IMG/VR virus record: IMGVR_UViG_3300018026_000134
Location: 1-39,586 of that record
Length of the DNA: 39,586 bases
DNA from: a virus
Reading direction: 5' to 3' (one strand)
Shown here: in pieces, positions 25,360-33,050 of the stretch
Layout of the letters: every line of letters starts with the position of its first letter
Numbering within the stretch: position 1 is the stretch's first letter
Made by a program: the position numbers and the translations under genes
The notes under the pieces: model-generated
Databases searched by the model: none
Seen by the model: only the letters and a program-made list of their open reading frames with translations
What the model was told of the DNA's origin: nothing

Positions 25360-25740
25360 TCATTCCCCCAGAACCTTGGGCTGCGCCGAGGGTGGAATTA
25401 CCACCTCCCGGAGCTTGGTGCCCGGCAGGGTACGGTAGCTCTCACTGCTTGTGGCGATGAGGGCCTTTTCCCCCGACTCCTTGCGAACTTTGTCCCTAAC
25501 TGCTTGGCGCTCATGGATTTTCTCCCAGCGCTTTTCGGCATCTGCTCCCACCACCACATCAAAAGTGGGATTTGACATATTGTCTGTCTTGAGGCCCGGC
25601 GCACCCTTAAGCTGGTAGACGCATTTTCCTTTACAGTTGGGTCGGATGCAGGGGCGGTCTTCAAAAGTGGCCTTGTTCATGGGCATGAGTTCTTCAACAA
25701 GGACTCCGCAGGTATCACAGCGGAAGGCGTATATAGCCAT
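25360..25740 (-). CDS. FmdB-type zinc-ribbon protein
   Basis: The start at 25740 (MAIYAFRCDTCG) follows AAAGAGGAAATCTAACT. The 126-aa product opens with a zinc ribbon of the FmdB regulatory type: YAFRCDTCGVLVEELMPM and then CIRPNCKGKCVY about 20 residues later. The C-terminal half is charged and helical (EKRWEKIHERQAVRDKVRKE). In phages such proteins are common near structural genes; no precise role is known. It directly follows an inserted HNH gene whose leader seems to copy the first four codons of this gene. Confidence 0.75.
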   Translation of the reverse strand: MAIYAFRCDTCGVLVEELMPMNKATFEDRPCIRPNCKGKCVYQLKGAPGLKTDNMSNPTFDVVVGADAEKRWEKIHERQAVRDKVRKESGEKALIATSSESYRTLPGTKLREVVIPPSAQPKVLGE

Positions 25741-25742
25741 AG

Positions 25743-26210
25743 TTAGATTTCCTCTTTTTCTTTCCACTCTGCCACGTATCTAATAAAAGCTTCCAAAGGT
25801 CCGGGATTGTTTTCTAAACGACCCAATATGACATTGCAAGAAGTGCAAAGAAGCCCTCGATTGTTTTTAGTCTTGTGATTATGGTCCACACACAACCTTC
25901 GTTTGGCACGACATGCTGTGGGGGGTCTTTTACAGATTGCACACACACCACCTTGCTTTTCAAATTGAGCAGCGTATTCCTCTTGAGTCATTTTGTACCG
26001 ATATTTAATAAGCCAACAACCCGGAAGATTCTCAGTTCTTTTCTTAAACAACTCATTTCTTCTTGTTGGACTTGTGGTAGCCATGATTCGAGAGTTCCTA
26101 CATCTTCTACATACGTGTCTACGACCAACCGTATCTCCATTACGGAATAGTTGAAATTCCTCCTCAGACTTAGGGGTATTACATTTTCGGCACTGTATGA
26201 GTTCCGCCAT
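25743..26210 (-). CDS. Endonuclease VII-type HNH endonuclease
   Basis: This 155-aa protein has CRKCNTPKSEEEF and CRRCRNSR at the N-terminus, then CAICKRPP, CVDHNHKTKNNRGLLCTSCN and ILGRLENNP. This is the same DHNH plus Cys4 zinc-site pattern as the copy encoded at 21174, but the sequences are clearly diverged. It is the first leftward gene of the block, three bases before the FmdB-type gene. No ribosome-binding site precedes its ATG; instead, a tiny frame beginning ATGGCAATCTAT (26222-26233) runs into it. Confidence 0.88.
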   Translation of the reverse strand: MAELIQCRKCNTPKSEEEFQLFRNGDTVGRRHVCRRCRNSRIMATTSPTRRNELFKKRTENLPGCWLIKYRYKMTQEEYAAQFEKQGGVCAICKRPPTACRAKRRLCVDHNHKTKNNRGLLCTSCNVILGRLENNPGPLEAFIRYVAEWKEKEEI

Positions 26211-26285
26211 GGTGTATCAATATAGATTGCCATAGTCTATTTTCTAGTTCGATTGACTTTCCGTTTCTTTAGGCAGGAGAGCCAG
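26211..26285. promoter_or_regulatory. Divergent intergenic region between the two transcription blocks
   Basis: Leftward (25743 gene) and rightward (26286 gene) blocks start from this 75-base AT-rich gap, so outward promoters are expected here or in adjacent coding DNA. No convincing -35/-10 pair is visible by eye. It contains the ATGGCAATCTAT vestige (minus, 26222-26233) and the CAGGAGAG ribosome-binding site of the rightward gene. Confidence 0.4.
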
Positions 26286-27209
26286 ATGGAGACACTTAAT
26301 CAAGGGAAAACACTGGGACCGGGGGACCTTAGTATCCTTGTCCGGGATTCCAAAGGACGGATGGTTGACCCCGTGTCAATCTCCTATTCAATATTTCAGA
26401 TAACGGAAAAGATCCCCGAAGTGGGGCAGCGGGCATATGAGTATGATGCCGAGCAACCAAACCACATGGGGCGGCTGCCCGAAGATAGCCTCATTCTTTC
26501 CACTGAACCCCGGATGTGCCCTCGCCGGGCCTCCGTGGGGGCTTACTGGGTCAACATGACCATACCCACCCTGTGGCGGGGAATCTTCCGGCTGGTCTGG
26601 TATCTTATCCAATATGAAGGAGAGCCGGAAACACGGGTCTATGAGGATTTCGTCGTTCAGCCCATCGACCCGGCTGATTCCGCCTTCGAGGCTCCCTCTG
26701 TCATTATTACACCGCATCCCCTGACCAAGAATAAGTACACACCGGCCATTATGGCAGTCCGGGAACTCATCAGCGATACCAACCCAGACCGCAACTACCA
26801 CTTCCGTCCACCGACGCCGGGGAAGGTGGTTGCCGGGTACACCACTCGTGTAGGGTATATCTGGCTTGACTCCACTATACTAAGGATGCTTGACATTAAC
26901 ATTAGCAAGTTGAACACGTGGAACCCTAAGAACTTGACGAATTACAGCCTTGAGAACCTTCCAAAGGATTGGGGAAATTGTGCAGCAGTGGGTGCGGCGG
27001 CATCCTGTTTGTCCGCTGAGGGCGCACGTTGGGCGGCTGATGAGTTCAGCTACAGCTTGAATGGGGTAAGCTTGGACATCAACAAGTCCAGTCTTTACCT
27101 AAGTTTATCCCAAAGCTATGGTCAGGAGTTCCAAGAATGGGCACCCCTGATTACCGCTATCCGGCCTTACAGTGCAGGATTAAGACAACAGCGTTGGCTC
27201 CTCGGATAG
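26286..27209 (+). CDS. Virion structural protein, unassigned (307 aa)
   Basis: The start at 26286 (METLNQGKTLGPGDL) follows CAGGAGAGCCAG; the frame is open further upstream without a ribosome-binding site. The first ~130 residues form a beta-rich domain (DLSILVRDSKGRMVDPVSI, WRGIFRLVWYLIQYEGEP) like an immunoglobulin-type virion module. The C-terminal part (RVGYIWLDSTILRMLDI, EGARWAADEFSYSLNGVSL) is mixed. It opens the rightward structural block. A neck, tail-completion or baseplate role is possible, but no family is recognised. Confidence 0.7.
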   Translation: METLNQGKTLGPGDLSILVRDSKGRMVDPVSISYSIFQITEKIPEVGQRAYEYDAEQPNHMGRLPEDSLILSTEPRMCPRRASVGAYWVNMTIPTLWRGIFRLVWYLIQYEGEPETRVYEDFVVQPIDPADSAFEAPSVIITPHPLTKNKYTPAIMAVRELISDTNPDRNYHFRPPTPGKVVAGYTTRVGYIWLDSTILRMLDINISKLNTWNPKNLTNYSLENLPKDWGNCAAVGAAASCLSAEGARWAADEFSYSLNGVSLDINKSSLYLSLSQSYGQEFQEWAPLITAIRPYSAGLRQQRWLLG

Positions 27210-27248
27210 AAAAACAACTTTCTCGGTATTTATATGAGGGGGTTGTGT

Positions 27249-27956
27249 ATGTTCATCTATCTGATTGTCAACCACGAGACTGGGAAGTACTATGTCGGTC
27301 AGCATAAGGGGAACAACCTAAAAAAATACCTACAGCAGAAGTTTCATCACGCTCAAAAGGGAATCTCCAGTCGTTCCCGTCTTTATAACTCCATGCGTAA
27401 GCATCCCCTTCCCTCTTCTTGGTCCATACACGCCCTCCGGGCCGACATCCAAACAAAATCCGAATTAGACGAGACGGAGCGGGACTTCATCAAATTTCTT
27501 AGGGCAACTGACCCTGAATATGGCTACAACATATGCCGGAGAGGGGAGGGGTTCACGGGGCCGCACGGACCTGCGGCGAGAGCCAAGGTGACCGAAGCTC
27601 TGAAACAAAGATGGGCGCAACCGAACTTCCGGGAACACTGGAGTGAGATTATGAAAGGGCATCCTACATCACAAGAGACTATCGACAAGATTAAGGCTGC
27701 CCGTGTCTTGCAGGACGAAGCACCACGGGCCGAAGGCTGTAGGAAGTATGCGGCAGAGCACCCCAAAGAAATGTCAGCACGCCTGTCCCACGAGGCCCAC
27801 ATACTGGGGGGCAGGGCTGGAACACGGGAAGCCAAGCAAAGGGCCGCCAAAATCAGCATTGAAAGAAACAGCCGTAGGAAAGCCCAACATGTTCGCTGGC
27901 ATGTCAACCGAGGGTTGATTAACCCAGAATGTTTACTTTGTAAACCATCTTTGTAG
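27249..27956 (+). CDS. GIY-YIG homing endonuclease, paralog of the gene at 30101
   Basis: The start at 27249 (MFIYLIVNHETGKYYVGQHK) follows GAGGGGGTTGTGT. The product is 235 aa. The first ~100 residues, including HPLPSSWSIHALRADIQT, ETERDFIKFLR and GYNICRRGEGFTG, are nearly the same as in the GIY-YIG gene at 30101, while the C-terminal halves are different. Here the tail has a NUMOD3-like stretch (TIDKIKAARVLQ) and ends in a short Cys motif (CLLC). It lies between the 307-aa structural gene and a microprotein whose ribosome-binding site directly follows the stop (TAGGAGGAAT). Confidence 0.92.
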   Translation: MFIYLIVNHETGKYYVGQHKGNNLKKYLQQKFHHAQKGISSRSRLYNSMRKHPLPSSWSIHALRADIQTKSELDETERDFIKFLRATDPEYGYNICRRGEGFTGPHGPAARAKVTEALKQRWAQPNFREHWSEIMKGHPTSQETIDKIKAARVLQDEAPRAEGCRKYAAEHPKEMSARLSHEAHILGGRAGTREAKQRAAKISIERNSRRKAQHVRWHVNRGLINPECLLCKPSL

Positions 27957-27963
27957 GAGGAAT

Positions 27964-28146
27964 ATGCTCCATATCCTCGGAGATAACGGTGATAACCCTC
28001 AGATATCAATGACGGGGCGGCCGGACGGGACTTGGCGCATCATTATCACGGGCGTGAAAGACGCTCTCATCCTACCCAGTGGGCAAGACTTCTGCCCTGA
28101 TTCGGATGAGCCGGTAAAATGCCCTTATTGTAAGAAACCGAGGTAG
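27964..28146 (+). CDS. Microprotein with C-terminal CxxC (60 aa)
   Basis: The 60-aa product has a beta-hairpin-like region (TWRIIITGVKDALILPSG) and ends with CPYCKKPR; a lone Cys (FCPDSDE) lies upstream, so a partial zinc-ribbon or redox motif is possible. The strong GTAGGAGGAAT site five bases upstream and the tight spacing to the phosphatase gene downstream (three bases between stop and start) support a real gene. The function is unknown. Confidence 0.65.
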   Translation: MLHILGDNGDNPQISMTGRPDGTWRIIITGVKDALILPSGQDFCPDSDEPVKCPYCKKPR

Positions 28147-28149
28147 GAC

Positions 28150-28752
28150 TTGAAGCGAATCATCTTTCTTCGTCATCCTCAGACGGCCTACAACATGGAG
28201 CCAATTCGGCTCCGGGGGGCGCTTGACATCCCTCTGTCCCCGGCTGGATTCGCTCAGATACCACTGATAGTTGAAAAATTAAGGGGTCAATACTGCTGCA
28301 TCAAACAGGTGTATTCCAGCCCATTGGAGCGGGCTTCCATATTGGCAACCACTGTAGCCCATGAGTATGGGTTAAAGGTAGATAAACTAGACGGCCTCAA
28401 AAGCCGAGACTACGGCATTATGAATGGCAAACCTGTAGATGAAGTAAAGGATGTACTGGGAATCCTTGCTACGGGAGCGGGCCGGGATTTGTTCCCCAAG
28501 GGTGGGGAATCCATGAACACTTTCCTCGAAAAGTTGATAGAAGCCATTAAGCAAATCATTTATCAAGCTCCCGAGGATGGGGAGGTTCTAGTCTGCACTC
28601 ACCTCCAGAACATCATGCTGGGGACGAAGTGGTTATTCAATGGATTGCCGGAAATATCCGACTTCACATTCACTTACAGTGAGGCGAATGAAATACCACC
28701 GGGTGAGTGGATAGAGGTGAAAAGGGATTGGGTGGTGGTGAAGAATGATTAG
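28150..28752 (+). CDS. Histidine phosphatase superfamily protein
   Basis: This 200-aa protein appears to start at a TTG (28150) after GAGGTAGGAC. It has the branch-1 histidine phosphatase motifs: FLRHPQTAYN near residue 6 (Arg-His, but Pro where Gly is usual), LRGALDIPLSPAGFAQ, YSSPLERASILA with the second Arg, a GGESMNTFLEK acidic segment, and LVCTHLQNIM with the second catalytic His. Members remove phosphate from sugars, nucleotides or phosphoproteins through a phospho-His. The substrate is unknown. The 3' end overlaps the 436-aa structural gene by 8 bases. A related domain occurs in the 575-aa protein encoded at 30979. Confidence 0.85.
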   Translation: MKRIIFLRHPQTAYNMEPIRLRGALDIPLSPAGFAQIPLIVEKLRGQYCCIKQVYSSPLERASILATTVAHEYGLKVDKLDGLKSRDYGIMNGKPVDEVKDVLGILATGAGRDLFPKGGESMNTFLEKLIEAIKQIIYQAPEDGEVLVCTHLQNIMLGTKWLFNGLPEISDFTFTYSEANEIPPGEWIEVKRDWVVVKND

Positions 28753-30055
28753 CGAATTACTGGTCATCAATTCGAGTTATGTTGGCAGCCGGGACCTGTG
28801 GTGGGTGGACGACCCCGAGGCAACGAGGGGCTATAATATCTACCGGGCCTACGACCATCCAAGCAATTGGAAAAAGCTCAATAAGGGAACATGGCGGGGA
28901 CACTTCTGGAGAGACCAAGCTTACCTTGAAAAGGTGGAGTTCATTGTACGCCCGCAGGACTGGGTAGAACAGGGAGAGTTGGGCCGCTGGGGTTTCAAGC
29001 TCCCAGAGATCCCCTATTCCAACATTGTGGCGACTCGTCCCATGGTAGCCAACAACCCTGATGACATAAAGATTGTCCTCACCGACATGTTTAACAATAA
29101 GAGTGAGATACGTCCCACAGAGGTACGGGCACTAGACCAGACCGTCTGGTTCCCTATGGACAACACTCTTGCCAAGGGTGGAGCGGTGTCGGATACAGCG
29201 GTGGTTTCCACGGATAACGTCGTCGTCGCCAACTATGCTGGCATTCAGGAAGTAAAGGCATTTTTCAAGAGGCTAGCCAACTACGTGGACATCTACACCT
29301 CGCTGGCACGGCAATTCTACACGGTAGTAGGGGTGGGTGATGGCGGAGAAATCCACAAGCCCGGAGCACCAGCCGCTCCCGTTGTGAATACCCAAGAAGT
29401 AGACCAGATTACTTGGGAATACAAAGAAATGGTAAACCGCAACCACTGGGTTTTTGAACAGGTGGGCGAACCCGCTTATATAATGTTTCGCCGGACCCGT
29501 GGAGAACCTTGCGGCTGCGTGCGCCCCGAGGCGGGAATGGGTACTCCCCGTCACGGATGCAAAGTTTGCTTTGAAACCGGGGTCGTCGGAGGTTACTACG
29601 GTCCCTATGACTTTCTCTACGTCCCCCCTGACACGGCGCTTGTCCGTGAACTGGACGAAGGCGGGGGTATCAAAGCGACCCGTGAATCGAAAAGTTACCT
29701 GACCAATACCCCCATTGTACAGGATGGTGACCTCATCATTCGCCGGACTGGGGAACGTCTGGTCATTCACGGCGTCACTTACAAACAACCGAGAGGCATA
29801 CTCCTCCAACAGGACTTCGGCGTTCAATTACTGACCGAGGGTGACACCCGTTATCTCATTCCCATCAACACCGGCCTGCCGACACTTTACAACCCCATCT
29901 ATCGGGATAACCCGGACCAAGGCATCGACCCGCTCCACCTTAAGGGTGATGGAGAACCTATCGTGAATATCCGGGAGCAACCGGATAAGCCTTTCGAGAA
30001 CACTATTGAACCCCCGGTAGGGAGGACCGTCACGTTTGGGAGGATACAAAATTAG
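28745..30055 (+). CDS. Virion structural protein with a Cys-rich insert (436 aa)
   Basis: The N-terminus resembles a fibronectin-like strand pair (LWWVDDPEATRGYNIYRAYD). A beta-rich middle region (~60-150) is followed by a helix-containing part. A Cys cluster at ~257-280 (PCGCVRPEAGMG...HGCKVC) probably binds zinc and is followed by GGYYGPYDFLYVPP. The C-terminus is beta-rich (VIHGVTYKQPRGILLQQDF) and ends FGRIQN. By size and position it is probably a neck, tail or baseplate component. It overlaps the phosphatase gene upstream. The last three codons plus stop (IQN-stop) recur at the end of the next, mobile gene. Confidence 0.7.
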   Translation: MISELLVINSSYVGSRDLWWVDDPEATRGYNIYRAYDHPSNWKKLNKGTWRGHFWRDQAYLEKVEFIVRPQDWVEQGELGRWGFKLPEIPYSNIVATRPMVANNPDDIKIVLTDMFNNKSEIRPTEVRALDQTVWFPMDNTLAKGGAVSDTAVVSTDNVVVANYAGIQEVKAFFKRLANYVDIYTSLARQFYTVVGVGDGGEIHKPGAPAAPVVNTQEVDQITWEYKEMVNRNHWVFEQVGEPAYIMFRRTRGEPCGCVRPEAGMGTPRHGCKVCFETGVVGGYYGPYDFLYVPPDTALVRELDEGGGIKATRESKSYLTNTPIVQDGDLIIRRTGERLVIHGVTYKQPRGILLQQDFGVQLLTEGDTRYLIPINTGLPTLYNPIYRDNPDQGIDPLHLKGDGEPIVNIREQPDKPFENTIEPPVGRTVTFGRIQN

Positions 30056-30100
30056 AAAGTAAAAAACGAACTTTCCAAAGCACTTATAGGAGGAAGGTTC

Positions 30101-30979
30101 ATGTTCATTTATCTTATTGTCAATCACGAAACCGGGAAGTACTACGTTGGACAGCACAAAGGGGATAACCTTAAAGCCTACTTGCAGCGTAAATTTTCCG
30201 CCGCAAAACACAATGAGGGTAAGGGGGGTTCTTATTTATTCGCCTCTATGCGTAAACATCCCCTTTCCTCCTCTTGGTCCATTCATGCCCTTCGTTCGGA
30301 TATCCAAACAAAAGAAGAGCTTAACGAAACCGAGAGGGATTTTATCAAATTTCTGCGGTCACAAGACCCCGAGTATGGGTACAACATTTGTAAGGGTGGG
30401 GAAGGACATACAGGACCGTTATCTCAAGAAACTCGTCAAAAAATATCTACTCACCACAAACAAATGTGGACTAACCCTGAAATAAAACAACATTTCTTAA
30501 CACAAATGATAGTGGGGCATAGGAATAGTTCATCGTGGCATACCCCGGAAGGTCTTGAAAAAATTAAACAGGCAATTGCTGGATTAAAACGCACGCCTGA
30601 GACATGTAATAAAATACGGATTAAACGTCTGCTACAGCCAGACCCCCGGCGTGGGAAACATCATTCAGAGAAAACGAAAAAACGTATTAGCGAGGTCAAA
30701 AAAGGTACCCCAAGTTCCTTCCGTGGAAAACACCATAGTGATGAGTCAAAAGAGAAAAACCGAAAAGCCCATTTAATAAATCTGCAAGGACAAGATTTTG
30801 GAAACGTAATTCCCATGTCTTTAGTAGCGTCTAATCCCCAATCCAAGTGGGCGGTTAAATGCATTGTTTGCGGGTCCGAGGGAATAGTGAGGGGGGATAG
30901 AATCAGAAGTGGTGATTCCGCTTTCATGAGAGCACACTCTGGGATACATGAAGTCTCGAATAGGGGGATACAAAACTAA
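30101..30979 (+). CDS. GIY-YIG homing endonuclease with NUMOD3 repeats
   Basis: This 292-aa protein follows TAGGAGGAAGGTTC. The nuclease half (MFIYLIVNHETGKYYVGQHK, SSSWSIHALRSDIQT, ETERDFIKFLR, GYNICKGGEGHTG) is almost the same as in the gene at 27249. The C-terminal half has several NUMOD3 repeats (TRQKISTHHKQMW, TCNKIRIKRLLQ, TKKRISEVKKGTPSSFRGKHH) and a late CIVCGSEG. It is AT-richer than its structural neighbours. The last codons GGATACAAAAC-TAA copy the end of the upstream structural gene, and the stop overlaps the next ATG (TAATG). Confidence 0.92.
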   Translation: MFIYLIVNHETGKYYVGQHKGDNLKAYLQRKFSAAKHNEGKGGSYLFASMRKHPLSSSWSIHALRSDIQTKEELNETERDFIKFLRSQDPEYGYNICKGGEGHTGPLSQETRQKISTHHKQMWTNPEIKQHFLTQMIVGHRNSSSWHTPEGLEKIKQAIAGLKRTPETCNKIRIKRLLQPDPRRGKHHSEKTKKRISEVKKGTPSSFRGKHHSDESKEKNRKAHLINLQGQDFGNVIPMSLVASNPQSKWAVKCIVCGSEGIVRGDRIRSGDSAFMRAHSGIHEVSNRGIQN

Positions 30980-32706
30980 TGTACCTCTACCATTGCACCT
31001 CCACTGACCGAGTAGTAAGCATCCAGCATAAAGGGCTACAGCCTTCAATGGACCCACATTGGGGAGGAGACTTGGGAGATACTTCTCTGGGTAAAGTGTT
31101 CTTTGCTGATAACCCCCAGCACGCCTACTATTACGGTGAGATTGTCTTTCGTGACACCTTACAGTTAGAGGGAGCAGCGGGCGCTCCCATCCTGTTAAGA
31201 GTAAGAAACCTCCAAGGTATGGTACAGGACAAGCAAGATACCCACTCATTCTATGCCGAGAGGGTAATTCCCCCGCAAACCATTGAGATAATGTGGCATG
31301 GGTGGAAACCTATAAAGAGCGCCGGGGGATATTGGGATGAGATGGAGTACCGCCTCAATGACGATGAGAACGTTTATGAAGACTGGGAAGGTACCCCATT
31401 CGACAGTATAGAGGAAGTCTTGGCGGATGCCAAGGCGTCCATTCTAGCACCGGCTAAATCTGGAACTCTTAAAAGAGGGGACCGTATGCCAGATAAGACC
31501 AAACCCACTGTATGTTTTGTCCGCCACGGGCACACCCCCTATAACTCCTCTACCGGGGATTCCATGGATAGCCGCATCCGGGGATTCACCAATGTGCCCT
31601 TAGATGAGATTGGAAAACAACAGGCAGGGAAAACGGCCAAAAAATTTAAGGGTATGGATATAAAGGAGATATACTCCTCCGACCTTGACCGTGCCGCTTA
31701 TACAGCAAATGAAATAAAGAAGGTCACGGGGGCTAAACTCTACCTCATCCCCAACTTACGACCGTGGGACCTCGGAGATTGGGCTGGAGATACGGTCCGA
31801 GAACATATTGAGGAACTCGAACTCCTCCAGAAAAATATCGACCAAGCCGCTCCCGGAGGCAAGCCCTTCCGGGAGTTCTATGACCGGGCGGTCAGCATTG
31901 TCAAGTGGCTACAGGAGAGAGCCATAAAGCTTAACGGGAGGATAGTTGCTGTCACTCACTCCCGGTTTTTGAACTCCCTGCCCTGCATCATTTCCGAGGG
32001 TGACCCTACTACCGTACCTCTGGCTGGGGGAGCCGCCACTGGGCAAGTCATTGAAATTGAAAAGGTTGACGGAAATTGGGCTATGCGAACCCTTGATGAC
32101 GAGATTCAAGAAGTGGAAGAACAGAAGGCAAAATCCAAAGAAGGCGACTATACAAGCCATAAGAGAGGAACGCCCATGGGAATTTCTACGAAAGCAAGCG
32201 ATTTGGCGGCATTGGTATCAAAAACCGCCCAAGTATTGTGCGAGGGGGACCACCCCAACGCCGATTCCGACCTACAAGCCATGGTGGGCGACCCCACGGA
32301 TGTCCGTACTTCCACCTTTGCCCAGTTCCACCCCAATCCGGGGACCATGCAGCTTCCCAATCCTCTCAGCCCTATCGAGGGAGACGAGATTTTCTTCGCC
32401 TATATGCTGCCGGGGGCCGTATTCCAAGCTCATGATGGCAGCGAGTGGAACATCCTGTTTTATGACGGGGCCGACTCCATTCAGATTGAGAACCGCTGGT
32501 ACCCAAGGATTTCATGGTTTGTGTCCATCGGAGATATCCGGCGCAGCATTCACCAGTGGATTGAACCCATCACTCAGACCGTTCCGCCTCCGCCGCCCGG
32601 CGTCGATTACAGCGCCCTGCCGGTCAAGGTCATGGACAAGGAAGACAACATCGGAAGTGCTGATGCACTGACCGATGACAAGGTCAGCGGCGGAAGTAGC
32701 TGGTAA
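30979..32706 (+). CDS. Three-part protein: ART-like domain, histidine phosphatase, unknown C-terminus
   Basis: This 575-aa protein has three segments. Residues 1-~120 resemble an ADP-ribosyltransferase/KptA-type fold: LYHCTSTDRVVSIQHKGL, GKVFFADNPQHAYYYGE, PILLRVRN and RVIPPQTIEIM, with His5 and Tyr51-53 at the places of the H-Y-type NAD-binding residues. Residues ~175-380 are a complete histidine phosphatase (VCFVRHGHTPYNSS, IYSSDLDRAAYTA, IVAVTHSRF). Residues 400-575 are unrecognised and Pro-rich near the end. ATGs with good ribosome-binding sites lie exactly at both joints (31486, 32176), so separate shorter products may also be made. The ART call is tentative; the phosphatase is firm. Confidence 0.8.
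   Translation: MYLYHCTSTDRVVSIQHKGLQPSMDPHWGGDLGDTSLGKVFFADNPQHAYYYGEIVFRDTLQLEGAAGAPILLRVRNLQGMVQDKQDTHSFYAERVIPPQTIEIMWHGWKPIKSAGGYWDEMEYRLNDDENVYEDWEGTPFDSIEEVLADAKASILAPAKSGTLKRGDRMPDKTKPTVCFVRHGHTPYNSSTGDSMDSRIRGFTNVPLDEIGKQQAGKTAKKFKGMDIKEIYSSDLDRAAYTANEIKKVTGAKLYLIPNLRPWDLGDWAGDTVREHIEELELLQKNIDQAAPGGKPFREFYDRAVSIVKWLQERAIKLNGRIVAVTHSRFLNSLPCIISEGDPTTVPLAGGAATGQVIEIEKVDGNWAMRTLDDEIQEVEEQKAKSKEGDYTSHKRGTPMGISTKASDLAALVSKTAQVLCEGDHPNADSDLQAMVGDPTDVRTSTFAQFHPNPGTMQLPNPLSPIEGDEIFFAYMLPGAVFQAHDGSEWNILFYDGADSIQIENRWYPRISWFVSIGDIRRSIHQWIEPITQTVPPPPPGVDYSALPVKVMDKEDNIGSADALTDDKVSGGSSW
31474..31488 (+). promoter_or_regulatory. Internal ribosome-binding site at the phosphatase domain joint
   Basis: GAGGGGACCGT precedes an in-frame ATG at 31486 (residue 170, MPDKTKPTV), just before the histidine phosphatase domain begins. 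Initiation here would give a 406-aa product without the ART-like domain. Its use is inferred from the match to the Shine-Dalgarno pattern seen at other starts in this window. Confidence 0.45.
32162..32178 (+). promoter_or_regulatory. Internal ribosome-binding site at the C-terminal domain joint
   Basis: AGAGAGGAACGCCC precedes an in-frame ATG at 32176 (residue 400, MGISTKASDL), right after the phosphatase domain and a Lys/Glu-rich linker. Initiation here would give the 176-aa C-terminal domain alone. Its use is inferred. Confidence 0.45.
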
Positions 32707-32743
32707 ATTTTGGCGGAGAGTCAGTGAAACAGTAGGAGGAAAC

Positions 32744-32968
32744 ATGGTAATCACCTCAGCAGTAGTCGGTTTGGCAATCAGCCACGTCGTAGCCATCGTC
32801 GTTGGATGGTGGGCAAAGGCCAAGGCCGTAGCCACGGCAGAAGCCGCCAAGGTTAAGCCGGAAGCCGAGAAGGTTCTCGCCGCAGTCAAGGCAGAACTTG
32901 CCAAGGCAGAAGCCGTTGCCGAGACGGATGCGAAAAAGGTTATCGCCGCCATCAAAGCAAAGCTGTAA
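32744..32968 (+). CDS. Single-TM microprotein with Ala/Lys helix (74 aa)
   Basis: The start at 32744 follows AGTAGGAGGAAAC; an upstream in-frame start lacks a ribosome-binding site. The N-terminus is one hydrophobic helix (ITSAVVGLAISHVVAIVVGW) followed by a long Ala/Lys/Glu helix made of heptad-like repeats (KVKPEAEKVLAAVKAELAKA). This is a type I-like membrane anchor with a cytoplasmic or periplasmic coiled coil. A holin, spanin-like or inner-membrane attachment role is possible, but no family is recognised. About 80 bases separate it from the next gene. Confidence 0.7.
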   Translation: MVITSAVVGLAISHVVAIVVGWWAKAKAVATAEAAKVKPEAEKVLAAVKAELAKAEAVAETDAKKVIAAIKAKL

Positions 32969-33050
32969 CCAACCGGGGGTTCCCGCCTATCATGCCTGTT
33001 CAGTGGCTTGGTAACTGAAACGCCTATCGAGTTCTTTGTAGGGAGCATTT

